Assembly: GCA_963576565.1 (NCBI GenBank)
Contig: OY755042.1
Coordinates: 109,421,314-109,485,313, forward strand
Reading direction: 5' to 3'
DNA length: 64,000 nt
From: Aspidapion aeneum
Taxonomy: Eukaryota > Arthropoda > Insecta > Coleoptera > Brentidae
Shown piece by piece: positions 33,991-45,348 of this stretch. A program made the translations under genes and the position numbers. The notes beneath the pieces were generated by a model. That model saw nothing but the letters and a program-made list of their open reading frames with translations. It was not told the DNA's origin and ran no database searches. The stretch's first letter is position 1, and each line of letters begins with the position of its first letter.

Positions 33991-34696
33991 CACTCAGTCA
34001 GCTTTGTTTTGGAACCTTTGTTCTTTTATGGTTTTTTTAGCAACTATTTATAGAGAAATAAAATTATTTTGCTCAAAATGATTTGGTTTTCACATGATTT
34101 TGATCAACAACTATTCTTCAATCTAAGGCAGAAACCAGAAATCTCCCTAAAATATGTAAATCTAGTTGGTTTGGTCTAATTTCTCTCAGTTTTCACACAA
34201 ATAACATTATTTTTAATAAAAATTGTTCTACTGGTTCCAAGAGGAATGAAAACAAACATTTTTTTATGAAAAATAATGACATTTCATTTTTACAATCCCT
34301 AACCTTTTTTTGTGATGATATTGTGATTTTAATATGTTTTTTACCTATTTGTAATATTATACTATTATTTTTTTTTTGTAATTGTAATTTTTGAAAATGG
34401 CAAGTCTGTATATAAATAAATAAATAACAGATTTTTTTTTTCTAAACAAGACAAAAAACATAATAATAACACCCAAAAAATTCAACACCTGTAGATTGGT
34501 AATGAAGTGTTTGTAGACATTAAAGTGAGGAATAACATTGTAGGGTTTGGCCACATTCTTTATTAACACCCTGTATAAATGTCAGAGTAACAATGGGTAC
34601 ATTTTCTTAAATAGGTAATTAAAAAAAACATTATGCCTTTTGCCAATTCAAATTTATTTTTTAGCCACTCATTAGAAAACATTACTCAGTATAATC
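33991..34696. other. Spacer upstream of the RBM41-like gene
   Basis: AT-rich, with an AT-rich run near 34430 and the ending ACACCCTGTATAAA seen in other repeats. TTTATTTTTTAG at about 34661 could be an acceptor for a 5' non-coding exon of the next gene. No other coding sequence was seen. Confidence 0.4.
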
Positions 34697-35836
34697 ATGT
34701 ATGGCATCTTTAACACAAAAACCAAAAAAAAGCAATACCTTGCTGAAGGAGAACCCCCTCCAAAAAAGCAACATGTGGAACAAGACCTGTTAGTTAAAAA
34801 ACTCACTGAGAAGCAGATGCAGACAAACCTTTCTTTGAAAGAGCAACTTGAAAATAAAAAGGAGTTTAAGGCTAGTGAATCTTATAACTCTGAAACAAAT
34901 TATTTTGAAGGAGTTAATGATTTGGAGACTTTTAAAGCAAATGTAAATAGTGTGACTGAAGAAAACAGGCTAATAAGTTTTGGGCTTAGTGTACAAGATA
35001 TAAAATTATTCCAAGATTTTCAAAACATGGCTGAAAATGACTTTGTTAAGTTGAACAAGAATGTAAGGCAGGATATTTTGTTGGAAAAAATAAAAAATAT
35101 CAAAAAAGTTATTGAGAAACATAAATATAATTATGAAGAAAATCCAAATAATGTAAACCACAATATTCCAAATCCTATAAATGAGTTACCACAACTTGAA
35201 CAAAATTTTATGGCATCAGTCACAGAATTTTCAGCTTCTTGTGATCTCAGAAAAATTAGAAAAAAAGGTAGAAGGCTTGGAAATAAATTACACAGTTTAG
35301 AAAAAACTGATCAAACCTCAGAACAAGATATAAATATTAAACATAATCCTAGTAGTTCAAAGTCTTTGTGGGATGTTAAAACTGAGGTGAAAGCCTCGCC
35401 TTTTACAAAACTAATAGATAAAGATAAGAAATATACATGCAAACCTCAAAATTGGTATACTATAAAAGATGGAAAAATTATTAAAATTACCGAAAATAAC
35501 TCCATAATTTCAGAAACTAGTAAAATCAGTTCTAAACTCAGCATAGAAGAAATTAAACAACTTCCAAGGTTTAATAACTATGAACCTGGAGAACCATCTA
35601 AAGTTTTATTTGTAAAAAATGTAACCAAGAGCATTTCTGAATCCTTATTTGATGAAATTTTGTGTGAATTTTCAAGAGATAGCTATAATGTAAGAGTTAT
35701 GAAAGGAAAAATGAAAGGACAGTGTTTTATAGAATTTATCAGTTTAGAAGATTCCAAAAGGGCATTAGAAATTTTGAATGGTGTTGTTTTAAATGATAAA
35801 CCAATGGTAGTTCAATTTGGAAGAAATCAAACATAA
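34697..35836 (+). CDS. RBM41: RNA-binding protein, RBM41-like, one RRM
   Basis: 379 codons from ATG 34697 (an in-frame TAG lies upstream) to TAA 35836, with no intron. The N-terminal two thirds are lysine- and glutamate-rich and helical, with no known fold. QNWYTIKDGKIIKI (about residues 253-266) and YEPGEPSKVLFVKNVTK lead into a single RRM at about residues 300-377: RNP2-like VLFVKNV and RNP1-like KGQCFIEF are visible. The YEPGEPSK..L..KN junction is characteristic of RBM41, a relative of the U11/U12 65K protein that binds minor-spliceosome U12/U6atac snRNA ends. That role is by homology only. The single exon could mean a retrogene or a naturally intron-poor gene. It converges on nardilysin; degraded copies lie nearby. 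Confidence 0.85.
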   Translation: MYGIFNTKTKKKQYLAEGEPPPKKQHVEQDLLVKKLTEKQMQTNLSLKEQLENKKEFKASESYNSETNYFEGVNDLETFKANVNSVTEENRLISFGLSVQDIKLFQDFQNMAENDFVKLNKNVRQDILLEKIKNIKKVIEKHKYNYEENPNNVNHNIPNPINELPQLEQNFMASVTEFSASCDLRKIRKKGRRLGNKLHSLEKTDQTSEQDINIKHNPSSSKSLWDVKTEVKASPFTKLIDKDKKYTCKPQNWYTIKDGKIIKITENNSIISETSKISSKLSIEEIKQLPRFNNYEPGEPSKVLFVKNVTKSISESLFDEILCEFSRDSYNVRVMKGKMKGQCFIEFISLEDSKRALEILNGVVLNDKPMVVQFGRNQT

Positions 35837-35849
35837 ACTGAAAAAATCA

Positions 35850-36420
35850 GGCTAAGAAAATTTAGGCTTAGTGTACAAAATATAAAATTTTCAAAAAAGG
35901 CTGAAAATGAGTTTGTTAAGATGTACATTTTTTGAAGAAAAGTCCAAATAATGTAAACCACAATTTATCAAACCCTATAAATAAATTTCCACAAATTAAA
36001 CAAAATTTTATTGCATCTCAATCGCATAATTATCAGCTTCTTATGATCTCAAAAAAAAGCTAGAAGTCTTGGAAATAAATTAAACAGTTTAGAAAAAGCT
36101 GACCAAAGCTCAGAACAAGGTATTAACATCAAACATAATTCTGGTAGTTCAAAGTCTATGTGGGATGTTAAAACTAAGTTGAAAGCCTCACCTTCTACAA
36201 AAGTAATAGATAAAGATAAAAAATATACATGTAAACCTCAAAATTGATATACCATAAAAGATGGAAAAATTAAGGAAAATAACTACATAATTCATGAAAC
36301 TAGTAAGTTCTAAACTCAGCATAGAAGAAATTAATTTTACGAACGAAGGTTTAAGAACTATGAACCTGGAAAACCATCCAAACTTTTTTATAAAAAATAT
36401 CTCCCAAAGGTATTACTGAA
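35850..36420 (+). pseudogene. Decayed RBM41-like fragment 2
   Basis: Directly after the RBM41-like stop there is a second, frame-broken copy of its middle and end: FRLSVQNIKF, NNVNHNLSNPINKFPQI, NSGSSKSMWDVKT and FRTMNLENHPN-like remnants, with many stops. It shows a tandem duplication of the gene's own sequence before the duplicated block at 36421. Confidence 0.75.
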
Positions 36421-36578
36421 TTTGAATTTCCATTAGATAAAAATAGAAATGCAAAATAACGCTTTTTGTTGGTAAAATGACTGTATTGAATGAAAATTGC
36501 TTAAGTCTACCAAAAAATTGTATTTTGAAAATAAATAACAAAAAATAACAAAATTAATTTTAATAAATCTCCTAAAAA

Positions 36579-37460
36579 TTATAGCTTCCAAGTTTCTTGG
36601 CTTGTTCTAAATTTATCAATATTATCTATAAAATAGTTCTCACTTCTGTTTTCAGCTGCAGGATTTTGAGTTAAACAGTCAATAACAATTTTTTGGCCTG
36701 GTGGAGCAGGACTTTCGTTGTTTTCAATCTCGTTACTGTTGAAGCCTACTACTTGAATTGAAATCTTTCTAAAATTGTCTTTATTTGCGAACGCATTATG
36801 TGCATCCCACCATTGTCTAACTTCTTTCAAAGTAGTTTTTTCAATCAGTTTAATTTCCTGTGGCTGTCTATCAAAAATGTATTTATCACTTATGATCTCT
36901 TGCCAGTTTCTGTCTACCTCATCTTTTAGACGTACATCAACAACTTCTTTTGTTTTAATAAGATTTTCCTTGACTTTGTTAAATTGATCCTGGCTCATCT
37001 CTGCTAATAATTTTTGTGTATGTTTCAAAAATTCTTCAATTCTCTCCTCAACATATGGAGCGGCGTTTTTAGTTGCTTGAGCATTAACAGTAACTGCATA
37101 ACCCAAGACACCATACGTATCTCGAATCGTAATGTGGACGCTATAGCCCAACTGTTCTTTAGTCCTCAAAATGTCAAATAAAGGTTCTTCAATGATCATC
37201 AAAATAATTTCTAAGATGACATTGTCTTTTAATAAAAATGGACCTGATTGATAGTAATTTGTTATAATTGAGTTGCTGTCTTTAGTGTTATAGTTTCTGA
37301 CTCTACAACATCTTTCGCCCTTAGGAACTTGAACAACATTAAAACTTGGATATTCAGATTTGTCCAGTTCTTTGAATTCCAAGTTTGAAACCATTTCTTG
37401 TATTGTTTTGGAAACAACGGGTGAAGCAACGTTACCTTGAACCAAGGTTTTAAGTTTCAA
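36579..37460 (-). pseudogene. Partial nardilysin copy (last 293 codons)
   Basis: The open frame is almost identical to the C-terminal half of exon 6 at 37916: NVASPVVSKTIQEMVSNLEF, LLKDNVILEIILMIIEEPLF, TKEQLGYSVHI and the SQETWKL ending. Only scattered substitutions are seen (for example ERCC for ETCC). The open frame begins with TTG, not ATG, and nothing upstream joins it to the catalytic half. It could only serve as an alternative last exon if spliced in, and no acceptor is evident at its start. The M16 zinc motif is not in this part. Confidence 0.85.
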
Positions 37461-37465
37461 AACTT

Positions 37466-37704
37466 AGAAGAAACTACATATTCTAAGGTTTGAAAACTAT
37501 GAACCTGGAGAACCATCCAAAGTATTGTTTATAAAAAATGTCTCCCAAGTTCTAAGTGACTTCAAGAATTAGCTATAATTTAAAAGTTACCAAAGGGCAA
37601 TGTTTTATAGAATTTAACAGTTTAGAAGATTCAGGATTAGCAGAATTATTATTAGAATTAAATGATAAACCCAGGCTGGTTAAAATTGGAAGAAATCAAA
37701 CATA
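37466..37704 (+). pseudogene. RBM41 C-terminal fragment
   Basis: A broken RRM remnant: FENYEPGEPSKVLFIKNVSQ, then KGQCFIEFNSLEDSG and VKIGRNQT with a terminal TAA. Parts of the RRM between them are lost. It sits at the start of the second copy of the duplicated block. Confidence 0.8.
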
Positions 37705-37915
37705 ATGTTTAAATTTTTCACTTAGGAAAATCTTTCTAAAAGTTTTTTTATTTTCAATTTGAATTTCCAATAGATAAAAATAGAAATGTAAAAAAATGCT
37801 TTTTGTTGGTAAAATGTCTGTATTGAATGAAAATTGCTTAAGTCTACCAAAAAATTGTATTTTGAAAATAAATAACAAAAAATAACAAAATTAATTTTAA
37901 TAAATCTCCTAAAAA

Positions 37916-39618
37916 TTATAGCTTCCAAGTTTCTTGGCTTGTTCTAAATTTATCAATATGATCTATAAAATAGTTCTCAGTTCTGTTTTCAGCTGCAGGA
38001 TTTTGAGTTAAACAGTCTATAACAATTTTTTGGCCTGGTGGAGCAGGACTTTCATTGTTTTCCATCTCGTTACTGTTGAAGCCTACTACTTGAATTGAAA
38101 TCTTTCTAAAATTGTCTTTATTTGCGAACGCATTATGTGCATCCCACCATTGTCTAACTTCTTTCAAAGTAGTTTTTTCAATCAGTTTAATTTCCTGTGG
38201 CTGTCTATCAAAGATGTATTTATCACTTATTATCTCTTGCCAGTTTCTGTCTACCTCATCTTTTAGACGTACATCAACAACTTCTTTTGTTTTAATAAGA
38301 TTTTCCTTGACTTTGTTAAATTGATCCTGGCTCATCTCTGCTAATAATTTTTGTGTATGTTTCAAAAATTCTTCAATTCTCTCCTCAACATATGGAGCGG
38401 CGTTTTTAGTTGCTTGAGCATTAACAGTAACTGCATAACCCAAGACACCATACGTATCTCGAATCGTAATGTGCACGCTATAGCCTAACTGTTCTTTAGT
38501 CCTCAAAATGTCAAATAAAGGTTCTTCAATGATCATCAAAATAATTTCTAAGATGACATTGTCTTTTAATAAAAATGGACCTGATTGATAGTAATTTGTT
38601 ATAATTGAGTTGCTGTCTTTGGTGTTATAGTTTCTGACTCTACAACATGTTTCGCCCTTGGGAACTTGAACAACATTAAATCTTGGATATTCGGATTTGT
38701 CCAGTTCTTTGAATTCCAAGTTTGAAACCATTTCTTGTATTGTTTTGGAAACAACGGGTGAAGCAACGTTACCTTGAACCAATGTTTTAAGTTTCAAAAC
38801 TTTGAAATATTCTTTGATAAATATTTGTAGTTCATTGAAGTTCACATTTATAAGTGCTGAATATTTTTCTGCGGCTGTCCATTGTTCAGAAGCTATTAAA
38901 CTAAGCCTGATTTCCTTAGCTAATCCAGAAGGTTTTAGAAGACCGTTGTAATATTTTTTTAACATCTTCTCTTTTACAGCTAAAAACATTTCTTCATTTA
39001 TTCTTTTACCTAACGATTTTAGATATTTAGTGATGACGTTTAAAAGCACTGGTAATTTCTCATTAAAACCATCAACCTTGATTGTGAAACCATGATCAAT
39101 AATTTTGAAATCGAAACTCAATTCAGCATTGGCAGCTGGATAAAGTTCTTCAGTTATATCTAATGTCATCAAATTCACCAAAGCGTCCAACATGCACTGA
39201 TTTTTCGCAGATTTTGTTGAAAGAGGACTGATTATATAAATGTAGTAGTAAGCTTGAGGTAGCTTGAACTTTTGGTCTTGTCTGTACCATAATTCAACTT
39301 GTGGAGTATCCAAAATCTTTGTAGGATATTTGGGTTGATTTTCTATTTCTGGTACCAAAGAAAAATCTTTGGCAATAAACTGATTTGGTTCAGGAATAGC
39401 CAATTCTGGGTAAGGCTTGACATTCTTCCATTCTTCAATCCAATTTTTCGGAATGTCTTTGTCGGTGTATTCTGTACCGAACCATTGTTCCTTTTTGTCA
39501 AACTTTCCACATATTGGAGGTTCTTTTGAACTGACAATGATGTTCATCCTTTCGGGAGTTAGTTTTTCAAGGATCATTTTTGTGGTTTCTGGGTCGTATT
39601 CATAGTATAGTTCAGAAC
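37916..39618 (-). CDS. NRDC: Nardilysin, exon 6 (C-terminal half of protease)
   Basis: The acceptor is TTTCAG/GTTCTG; the exon has 568 codons up to the stop at 37916. It encodes YEYDPETTKMILEKLTPERM, EKWFGTEY-like KKEQWFGTEYTDKDIPKNWI, LPQAYYYIYIISPLSTKSAK, LRTKEQLGYSVHITIRDTYG and the closing RTSQETWKL. The NWI...EQWFGTEY and RTKEQLGY motifs belong to the inactive C-terminal M16 domains of the insulysin/nardilysin family. The exon is intact. Its last 293 codons are duplicated at 36579-37460. A minus-strand AATAAA at about 37748-37753 may serve as polyadenylation signal. Confidence 0.95.
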
Positions 39619-39772
39619 CTGAAATAAGAAAAGACACATGAAAACTTTACATATTCACCATAGTCAGAAAGATTTCCAAACATGCAGGGATTGCCAAAGT
39701 GATGAGTCATTCTCACCAAATCCACAGAAAACTTGGTCAATTTTAAAACTAACAAGGCAAGTTCTCACGAAT

Positions 39773-39798
39773 CGATTTTAGTTGATCAACTAAAATCG
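39773..39798. repeat. Perfect 26 bp palindrome
   Basis: The palindrome is centred on TTGATCAA, with arms CGATTTTAGTTGA. A related TTTTAGTTGATCAACCAAA lies at about 40320, at the opposite end of a roughly 550 bp AT-rich block in the nardilysin intron 5. The block may be one MITE. Confidence 0.75.
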
Positions 39799-40342
39799 GT
39801 CAAGTGTTTCTTCAGACCACAACAAAAAAATCGATCGAATTAGTTGAATAAAAATGGCGCCAAGGGCAGTAATACGTGCAAGTGTCGATGTTGTACATGG
39901 TTCTTATTGTTTTTATTTTATTTTTAACATCATACACCGTCTATTTCCATTTCCTGGGTCATCACATTTAAAGCATTTTCTCTGGCATCTTTATTTTTGT
40001 AACTATGTAGTCGATGATTCCAAAGACAGTCATTATTATGGTATAGTTCTATAAATTTAAACATAACACCCTCTGACCACTTTAAACTCATTTTGTTTTG
40101 CTTTTAATGGAAAAATAATTATTTTTTATTATAACATTACTCTACAAAACAACAAAACTACTGAAAGCGGAGAGCTGCCGAAGTAAAATGCAACAATATA
40201 CAGTCATTCAAGTCGACCAACAAACGTTCACACGCTTCAAACAAGATTCGACTCGACGAAAAATATTGTGACTCATAACTAGAATGATAAATATGTTCTC
40301 ACAGAACTTTTTATTCAATTTTAGTTGATCAACCAAAGTTGA

Positions 40343-41500
40343 TTATTAATATAAAAATAATAACAAAAACATTTTATGTAAAAAAAGACGAAAGTACGCG
40401 AAAGTGGTATTCCGTAAAAGGTATTGAGATAAAAGTAAAGCCAAGTTCTCCAATACAAATTTCAAAATATCAATCAATCAATCAAAAAATACTTTATTGT
40501 CAAGAAAACAATATTGAGAAAAAAAGAGAACCCTGTGTTAATAGAGTTTTTCTTTTGTTACTCTTTTCTTTTCTTTAACCTTTCAGAGTCGCGGACTTCA
40601 ATAATATAATTTTTTCTTTCAATAATTTTTTATTTGAATAATTTTTTCCCCTATTAATTATTTAAAATATCTTCAAACCCACAATGTTTTGAAAACTAAT
40701 GGCCACCAAAGTTTTTAAAAAATGGGGACCATGAGTTCTCCATTACCTGCCGTGCACACAACGCCACCCTGGAAGGTTAAAAAAGATTTAAATTATGTTT
40801 AAAATGTATCAAACTTAAAATAAATTATACTAAACGTTAAATAAAACGTGCAAACAAACTAACAGAAAAAAAGTAAACGACGAAGAAATACAAACAACAA
40901 TTTCACAAACCTAAAAAGAAGTCAACATTTTTAAAATAAAAGGTTTTTACTAGTTTGGAAATGTTTTTTTAAACTTTGCGATTCCAGCCAAACTTCTTTA
41001 TGTTCAATTTAGCACTGTGCCTAAGAGTCTTTTGCAGCCGTAATAGCCAAGTTTAGAAAAACATTTCCAAACTAGTAAGAACTTTTCATTTTCAAATTTG
41101 TATTGGAGAACTTGGCTTTACTTTTATCTCAATTCTTTTTACGGAATACCATTTTCGCGTACTTGGTTGTTGGAAATGTTTTTTGTTATGATTTCACTCC
41201 TTTTTTAAAGTAATAAAATATGCGAAATATCGTTCAAAACTTTTGCAGTGCCTTATTAAAATTTTGGTGCTTTTAAATTTTTTCCTATAGTTTTATGATA
41301 GTTCGTATCAGTCTCACAAAGCTCAGCTCTCTAGCGTTTCTGGAAGTGGGCAATGTTACTTTTATATAACTTTACATTTATAGGGGAGGGAAGTTAATTA
41401 ACATTTTGGGGTTTTTGATTTTATTCCAAGAGTTTGGTCATAATTTCTATCAGTCTGCCAAATTTCAACTTTGTAGCATGTCTGGAAGTACAGTAGAATT
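40343..41500. mobile_element. PalA palindromic element, copy 3, interrupted
   Basis: The left arm is 40343-40463. It is split from the rest (40935-41500) by an insert that begins with (ATCA)n and ACTTTATTGTCAAGAA, the reverse of a CR1/Jockey-like LINE 3' tail. The right arm continues into GGAAGTGGGCAATGTTAC, as in copy 4. Located in the nardilysin intron between exons 5 and 6. Confidence 0.7.
40579..40776. mobile_element. Small TTAA-flanked MITE, piggyBac-like
   Basis: A 198 bp element flanked by TTAA on both sides (40575-40578 and 40777-40780). The ends are CCTTTCAG and CTGGAAGG, inverted with one mismatch. Target choice fits piggyBac, but the terminal repeats are short. Nested in the insert that splits PalA copy 3. 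Confidence 0.5.
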
Positions 41501-41514
41501 TTGATGATCTATAC

Positions 41515-43085
41515 ATGAGTGAGAGACAATTTCAACGTTTTTTTACATTTTGACACTACTTTCCTGCAAGTCCATGAAACTTGGAGGAGTTGTTAAATTT
41601 ATGAAGATCTACGGCTGTGCAAAGTTTGAGTTGCGTAGCTCATTCCAAAGTAAAGTTTTTGATAGGTCAAATATGAGCTGAAATGTTTCAAGAAAAGATG
41701 GTACAGCAGCTTACGCGAACTTGGACGGGCACTGTCGTGCCCCCAGATTTAAGCGGAATTAAGGATCAATAAAAAATAAATGGATATTACAGAAAGGTAC
41801 AATACATAGCATTAGTTAATTGGTAAAATCGATGCTAGATTTTTCTAATTATGTTTCAGAATACCAGAGAATAATTTATTGTAAGCTAAAATTGTAAAGA
41901 ATTCGCTTTTATTGATAATTACCTGATATGTAATGTTCTGGAGGATACTCCAGCATATTCATACTCAACTCTTCGACCAAGTCAACTGGTGGTTCTTCCT
42001 GGGCAAACTTAAAGGAAGTTTCGGCAATGATCTTTACTTCGTCGAAAATCCGTTTCTGCGGTCCTATTTTTTTCACCATGTCTATGTAGGAGAAAACGGT
42101 CGCTATTGTTTCCTTGAGGTTTTCCAAACCTGTAATAAATAATAGTACGGGGTTTTACCGTATATTTTTACACCATATCTAAAACGTATTGAATATTTGA
42201 ATAGATATTAAAATATGATAAATACAAAAGTTTCGTAATTTTTTATAAATGTTAAGAATTTCATGTCAAAAAAAATTCTAAATGTCAAAATTTGTCAGGT
42301 TGTCGGTTTTTTTTTAATTGAACCCTATTATATTAGTTTAGATTTTTACTTAGAGTAATAATAATATAAAGAGAAGAAGTCAACCGCGGCCCCGTGTAAA
42401 TTTTCCCTATTCGTGGCGGTCATTCCTGAAAACTGAGAATTTGCAGAATCCCCGGCAAATGGCAACATAGCTGCGTCACTGGAATCATCTCGAAAAAACC
42501 ACACTGGCCTGAATTTTCACAATATTTTCAGAAACATAGCACTTCTTGTTTATTTTTACGTCCAATTAAGTTCTTTTTTACAAAAATAAAACTCAGCACA
42601 CAGAAAAAAACACCAAAAATTCAATATGCCGAGTCCGCCGGCCAAGACAACACTGCATTTAATACAAACACATGTTACTGTCAATGTCGACCTTAGAGCT
42701 TAGGAATATCTGGGCTAACCGTTCACGACTTGAGGACCCACCTAATTAAACTTGTTGCCATTATATAAGTGAAAAAATAATCTTTTGTTTGAAACTCGTA
42801 GACAATTGAGTAGAAATAAAACTTTGGACTTCCATTGTCTTTACCTGAGGGCACGGCAGTGCCTCGCCAAGTTCGCGCTGCCGTACCATCTTTTCTTGAA
42901 ACATTTCAGCCCATATTTGACCTATCTAAAACTCTACATCGGAAAGAGCTACGAATCTCATACTTTGCACAGTCGTAGACCTTCATAAAGTTAACAACCC
43001 TCCAAGTTTCATGGACTTTTATAAAGTAGTAAAGTAGTTACGAAATTTCAAAAAACGTCGAAATTGCGACTCACTCACTCCTCTA
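41515..43085. repeat. Inverted-repeat pair flanking nardilysin exon 5
   Basis: The arm at 41515-41755 (GAGTGAGAGACAATTTCAACG to GGGCACTGTCGTGCCC) is matched in reverse by 42835-43085. The 1.1 kb between them holds nardilysin exon 5 and unassigned sequence. Arms of about 240 bp that enclose an exon could arise from two insertions of one repeat in opposite orientation. 42147-42320 also resembles one arm of the AGGGTTTTCCC MITE at 57095-57712. Confidence 0.7.
41923..42129 (-). CDS. NRDC: Nardilysin exon 5
   Basis: The acceptor is TTACAG/GTTTGG and the donor is TCAG/GTAATT. It encodes LENLKETIATVFSYIDMVKK, RIFDEVKIIAETSFKFAQEE and EELSMNMLEYPPEHYISG. The EYPPEHY motif is conserved in nardilysin and insulysin. 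207 bp, phase 1 at both ends. Confidence 0.93.
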
Positions 43086-43479
43086 CAATAGGAAAAAGGA
43101 TTCCTTTTTACCTGGGGATATAGTCCAAGTAGCTCAAAACGAAACCCGGCCCTGCTAACACGAAATCCGTAATATGATGTCATACACCTGTTGCCACGTC
43201 CTGAAAAAATTGTGGGAAAAGGGGCTGTTCATAAATTATGTTATCAGATTGTAATAAGAAATACACAGCATAAAACGACGCGACGCGGGCTAATAAGCGC
43301 ATGACAAATTATCGCACGGTTTGAATAGCCTAACCAACTCAAAGCACTATATATTTTGGTAAGGTAAGAAGTTGAACCTTACTTATTATTTATAAAATTT
43401 TACAGAGGCAAAGGAGGCGGCAACAACGGAAAAGCTACATTGTTTACCAATAAATGAATGAATGACCGCCGAAACCGGG

Positions 43480-44190
43480 GCTACTACTTCTCTTTATATG
43501 TTATTACTCTGAGGATTTTTATAGATATTTTCTTTCTGATTTCAAAAATATATATGTTGAGATTATTTCGTTTAGTAGTTTTGGAGATATATGCGTTTAA
43601 AAGACTTAAGTTGATACTCTTTAAAACATCAAGACAGCCATGAAAAAGAAAATCGCAGTGACACAAAAAGTAATGCTATTGTTTTTGTAAGGTATATATA
43701 TTATATTAATGTGTGACGCTGCAAGCCAGTAAATACAAAAAATAACAATTTTTTTTTAGAAAAAAATAAATATCTAATGCTTCATCGGTAATTTTCTACA
43801 TAGCCTCCTTGATCATTAATACAAATTTGAATATTTCTTTGAATAGCTTGATAGATAGACTGCGCAGAATTTTCATTAAAATCGATGAATGTCTGTTCAT
43901 TTTCTCTTGTAGAATTTAAAGTGTTTCCACCCTGTAACTGGTATTTTTTGTTTTTACTGGCTTGCGGCGCCACTCTTTACTGCGCATAATAAATTACATA
44001 CCTTACAAAAGCAACAGCATCACTTTTTGTGTCACTGCGATTGTCTTTTTCAGTACCAACTCAAAGTCTTTTAAACGCATATATCTCCAAATTTAATTTT
44101 AAACGAAATAATCCTAGCATATATATTTTTGAAATTAGGAAGAAAAGATCTAAACAAATCTAAAATAATATATAAGGGGTTCTGCAAGTT
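43480..44190. mobile_element. Palindromic element in nardilysin intron 4
   Basis: The arms, about 43480-43735 and 43955-44190, are inverted copies with roughly 85 percent identity by eye (for example GAGATATATGCGTTTAAAAGACTT against its reverse). The loop contains a weak 63-codon ORF that I do not accept as a gene. Confidence 0.65.
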
Positions 44191-44282
44191 TTGACATAAT
44201 TTTTTTTTGACATGCTGACCCTAAGATTCTTAAACTTTGTAAAAAATTATGAAACTTTTGTATTTATCATATTTTGATATCT

Positions 44283-45133
44283 AGCTCTAAAAAACTGGAA
44301 ACGTAAAGTGCACGGCATGGGAATAAAACTTAACGACCGATTTACCATATACCTACTACAGTTTGCTGACGGCCAAGAAATTGTAGCTAATGATAAAGAA
44401 GACATGAAGTATATGATGAGAAAGTTAATGGAAGAATACCAAAATTGGGGATAAACAGTGAACATGGACAAGACACAGTACTTATGTATTGGAAACGAAT
44501 CCAGTGAGTTAGAACTAGAGAATGGACAAGTAATATACTTGGGTATCACATTTGATAAGACAGGAACAGACTGTAAAGAACTGGAAAAAAGAATAGTAAA
44601 AGCAAAAAATATTATTGGATGTCTTAACAGTATTTTATGGGGAAGAGAGATAAAAAAGAATGTAAAATTTAACATAATATGAAACAATGGTGAAAAGCAC
44701 GCTGTTGTATGGAATAGATACTTGTCGCGTAACAGAAAAATACAAAACAAAAATGGAAAGTGTCGAAATGGATGGAATAAGAAGATCAATGAGAATATCT
44801 AGAACAGATCACATAAGAAATGAGATCATAAAAGAAAGAATGGGAATTGAGGGAAGCATAACGGATGACATCACTAAAAGGCAACTGATATGGTACGGCC
44901 ATGTACAACGCATGAACGACGAAAAATTACCAAAGCAGGTCCTAGAATGGCAACCAATAGGGCACAGAAAAAGAAGGCGTCCTAAACTAAACTGGAATGG
45001 CAACAGTCAATGCAAAGATCAATGAGTCAAAAAAATCTGACAGAAGATGATTGTCAGGATCGAAGGAGGTGGAGAATAGGCGTCGGATAACGTAGAAAAA
45101 CGTTCTCAACCGACATAATAGTAGTAGTAGTAG
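44283..45133 (+). mobile_element. LINE (RTE-like), 5'-truncated copy
   Basis: Flanked by an 8 bp duplication TGATATCT (44275-44282, 45134-45141). It carries broken frames with KTQYLCIGNESSELELENGQ, KELEKRIVKAKNIIGCLNSI and [20 protein letters not shown], closely matching the copy at 25819-27463. The tail is (TAG)n. It inserted into a MITE arm of the AGGGTTTTCCC family, which continues on both sides. Confidence 0.9.
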
Positions 45134-45348
45134 TGATATCTATTCAAATAAACGTTGAAATATGGTGTAAAAATATACGGGAAAACCCTGGACACACATG
45201 CAAAATTTTCAGGTTAATACGTTAATTCCTTTGACACTTATCGCCGGTCGCGTTGGTCGCGATAGAAGCGGAATACCAACAAAATGGCCGACTGACAGAT
45301 CCCCATTATTCGGTCTATAAGATGGACTGAATAATGTCTTTCACTTAC

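Larger units (their letters stand above)
36421..37765. repeat. Duplicated block: RBM41 tail plus nardilysin end (unit 1337 bp)
   Basis: The word TTTGAATTTCCATTAGATAA and the following 150 bases recur at about 36421 and 37757, and the nardilysin stop recurs at 36579 and 37916 (offset 1337). The segment therefore carries a second nardilysin 3' end (36579-37460) and a remnant of the RBM41 C-terminus (37466-37704). Confidence 0.85.

Noticed and set aside
39854..40054. 66-codon ORF starting MAPRAVIRASVDVV
   Set aside because: No homologue recognised; lies in a probable MITE between TTGATCAA palindromes.
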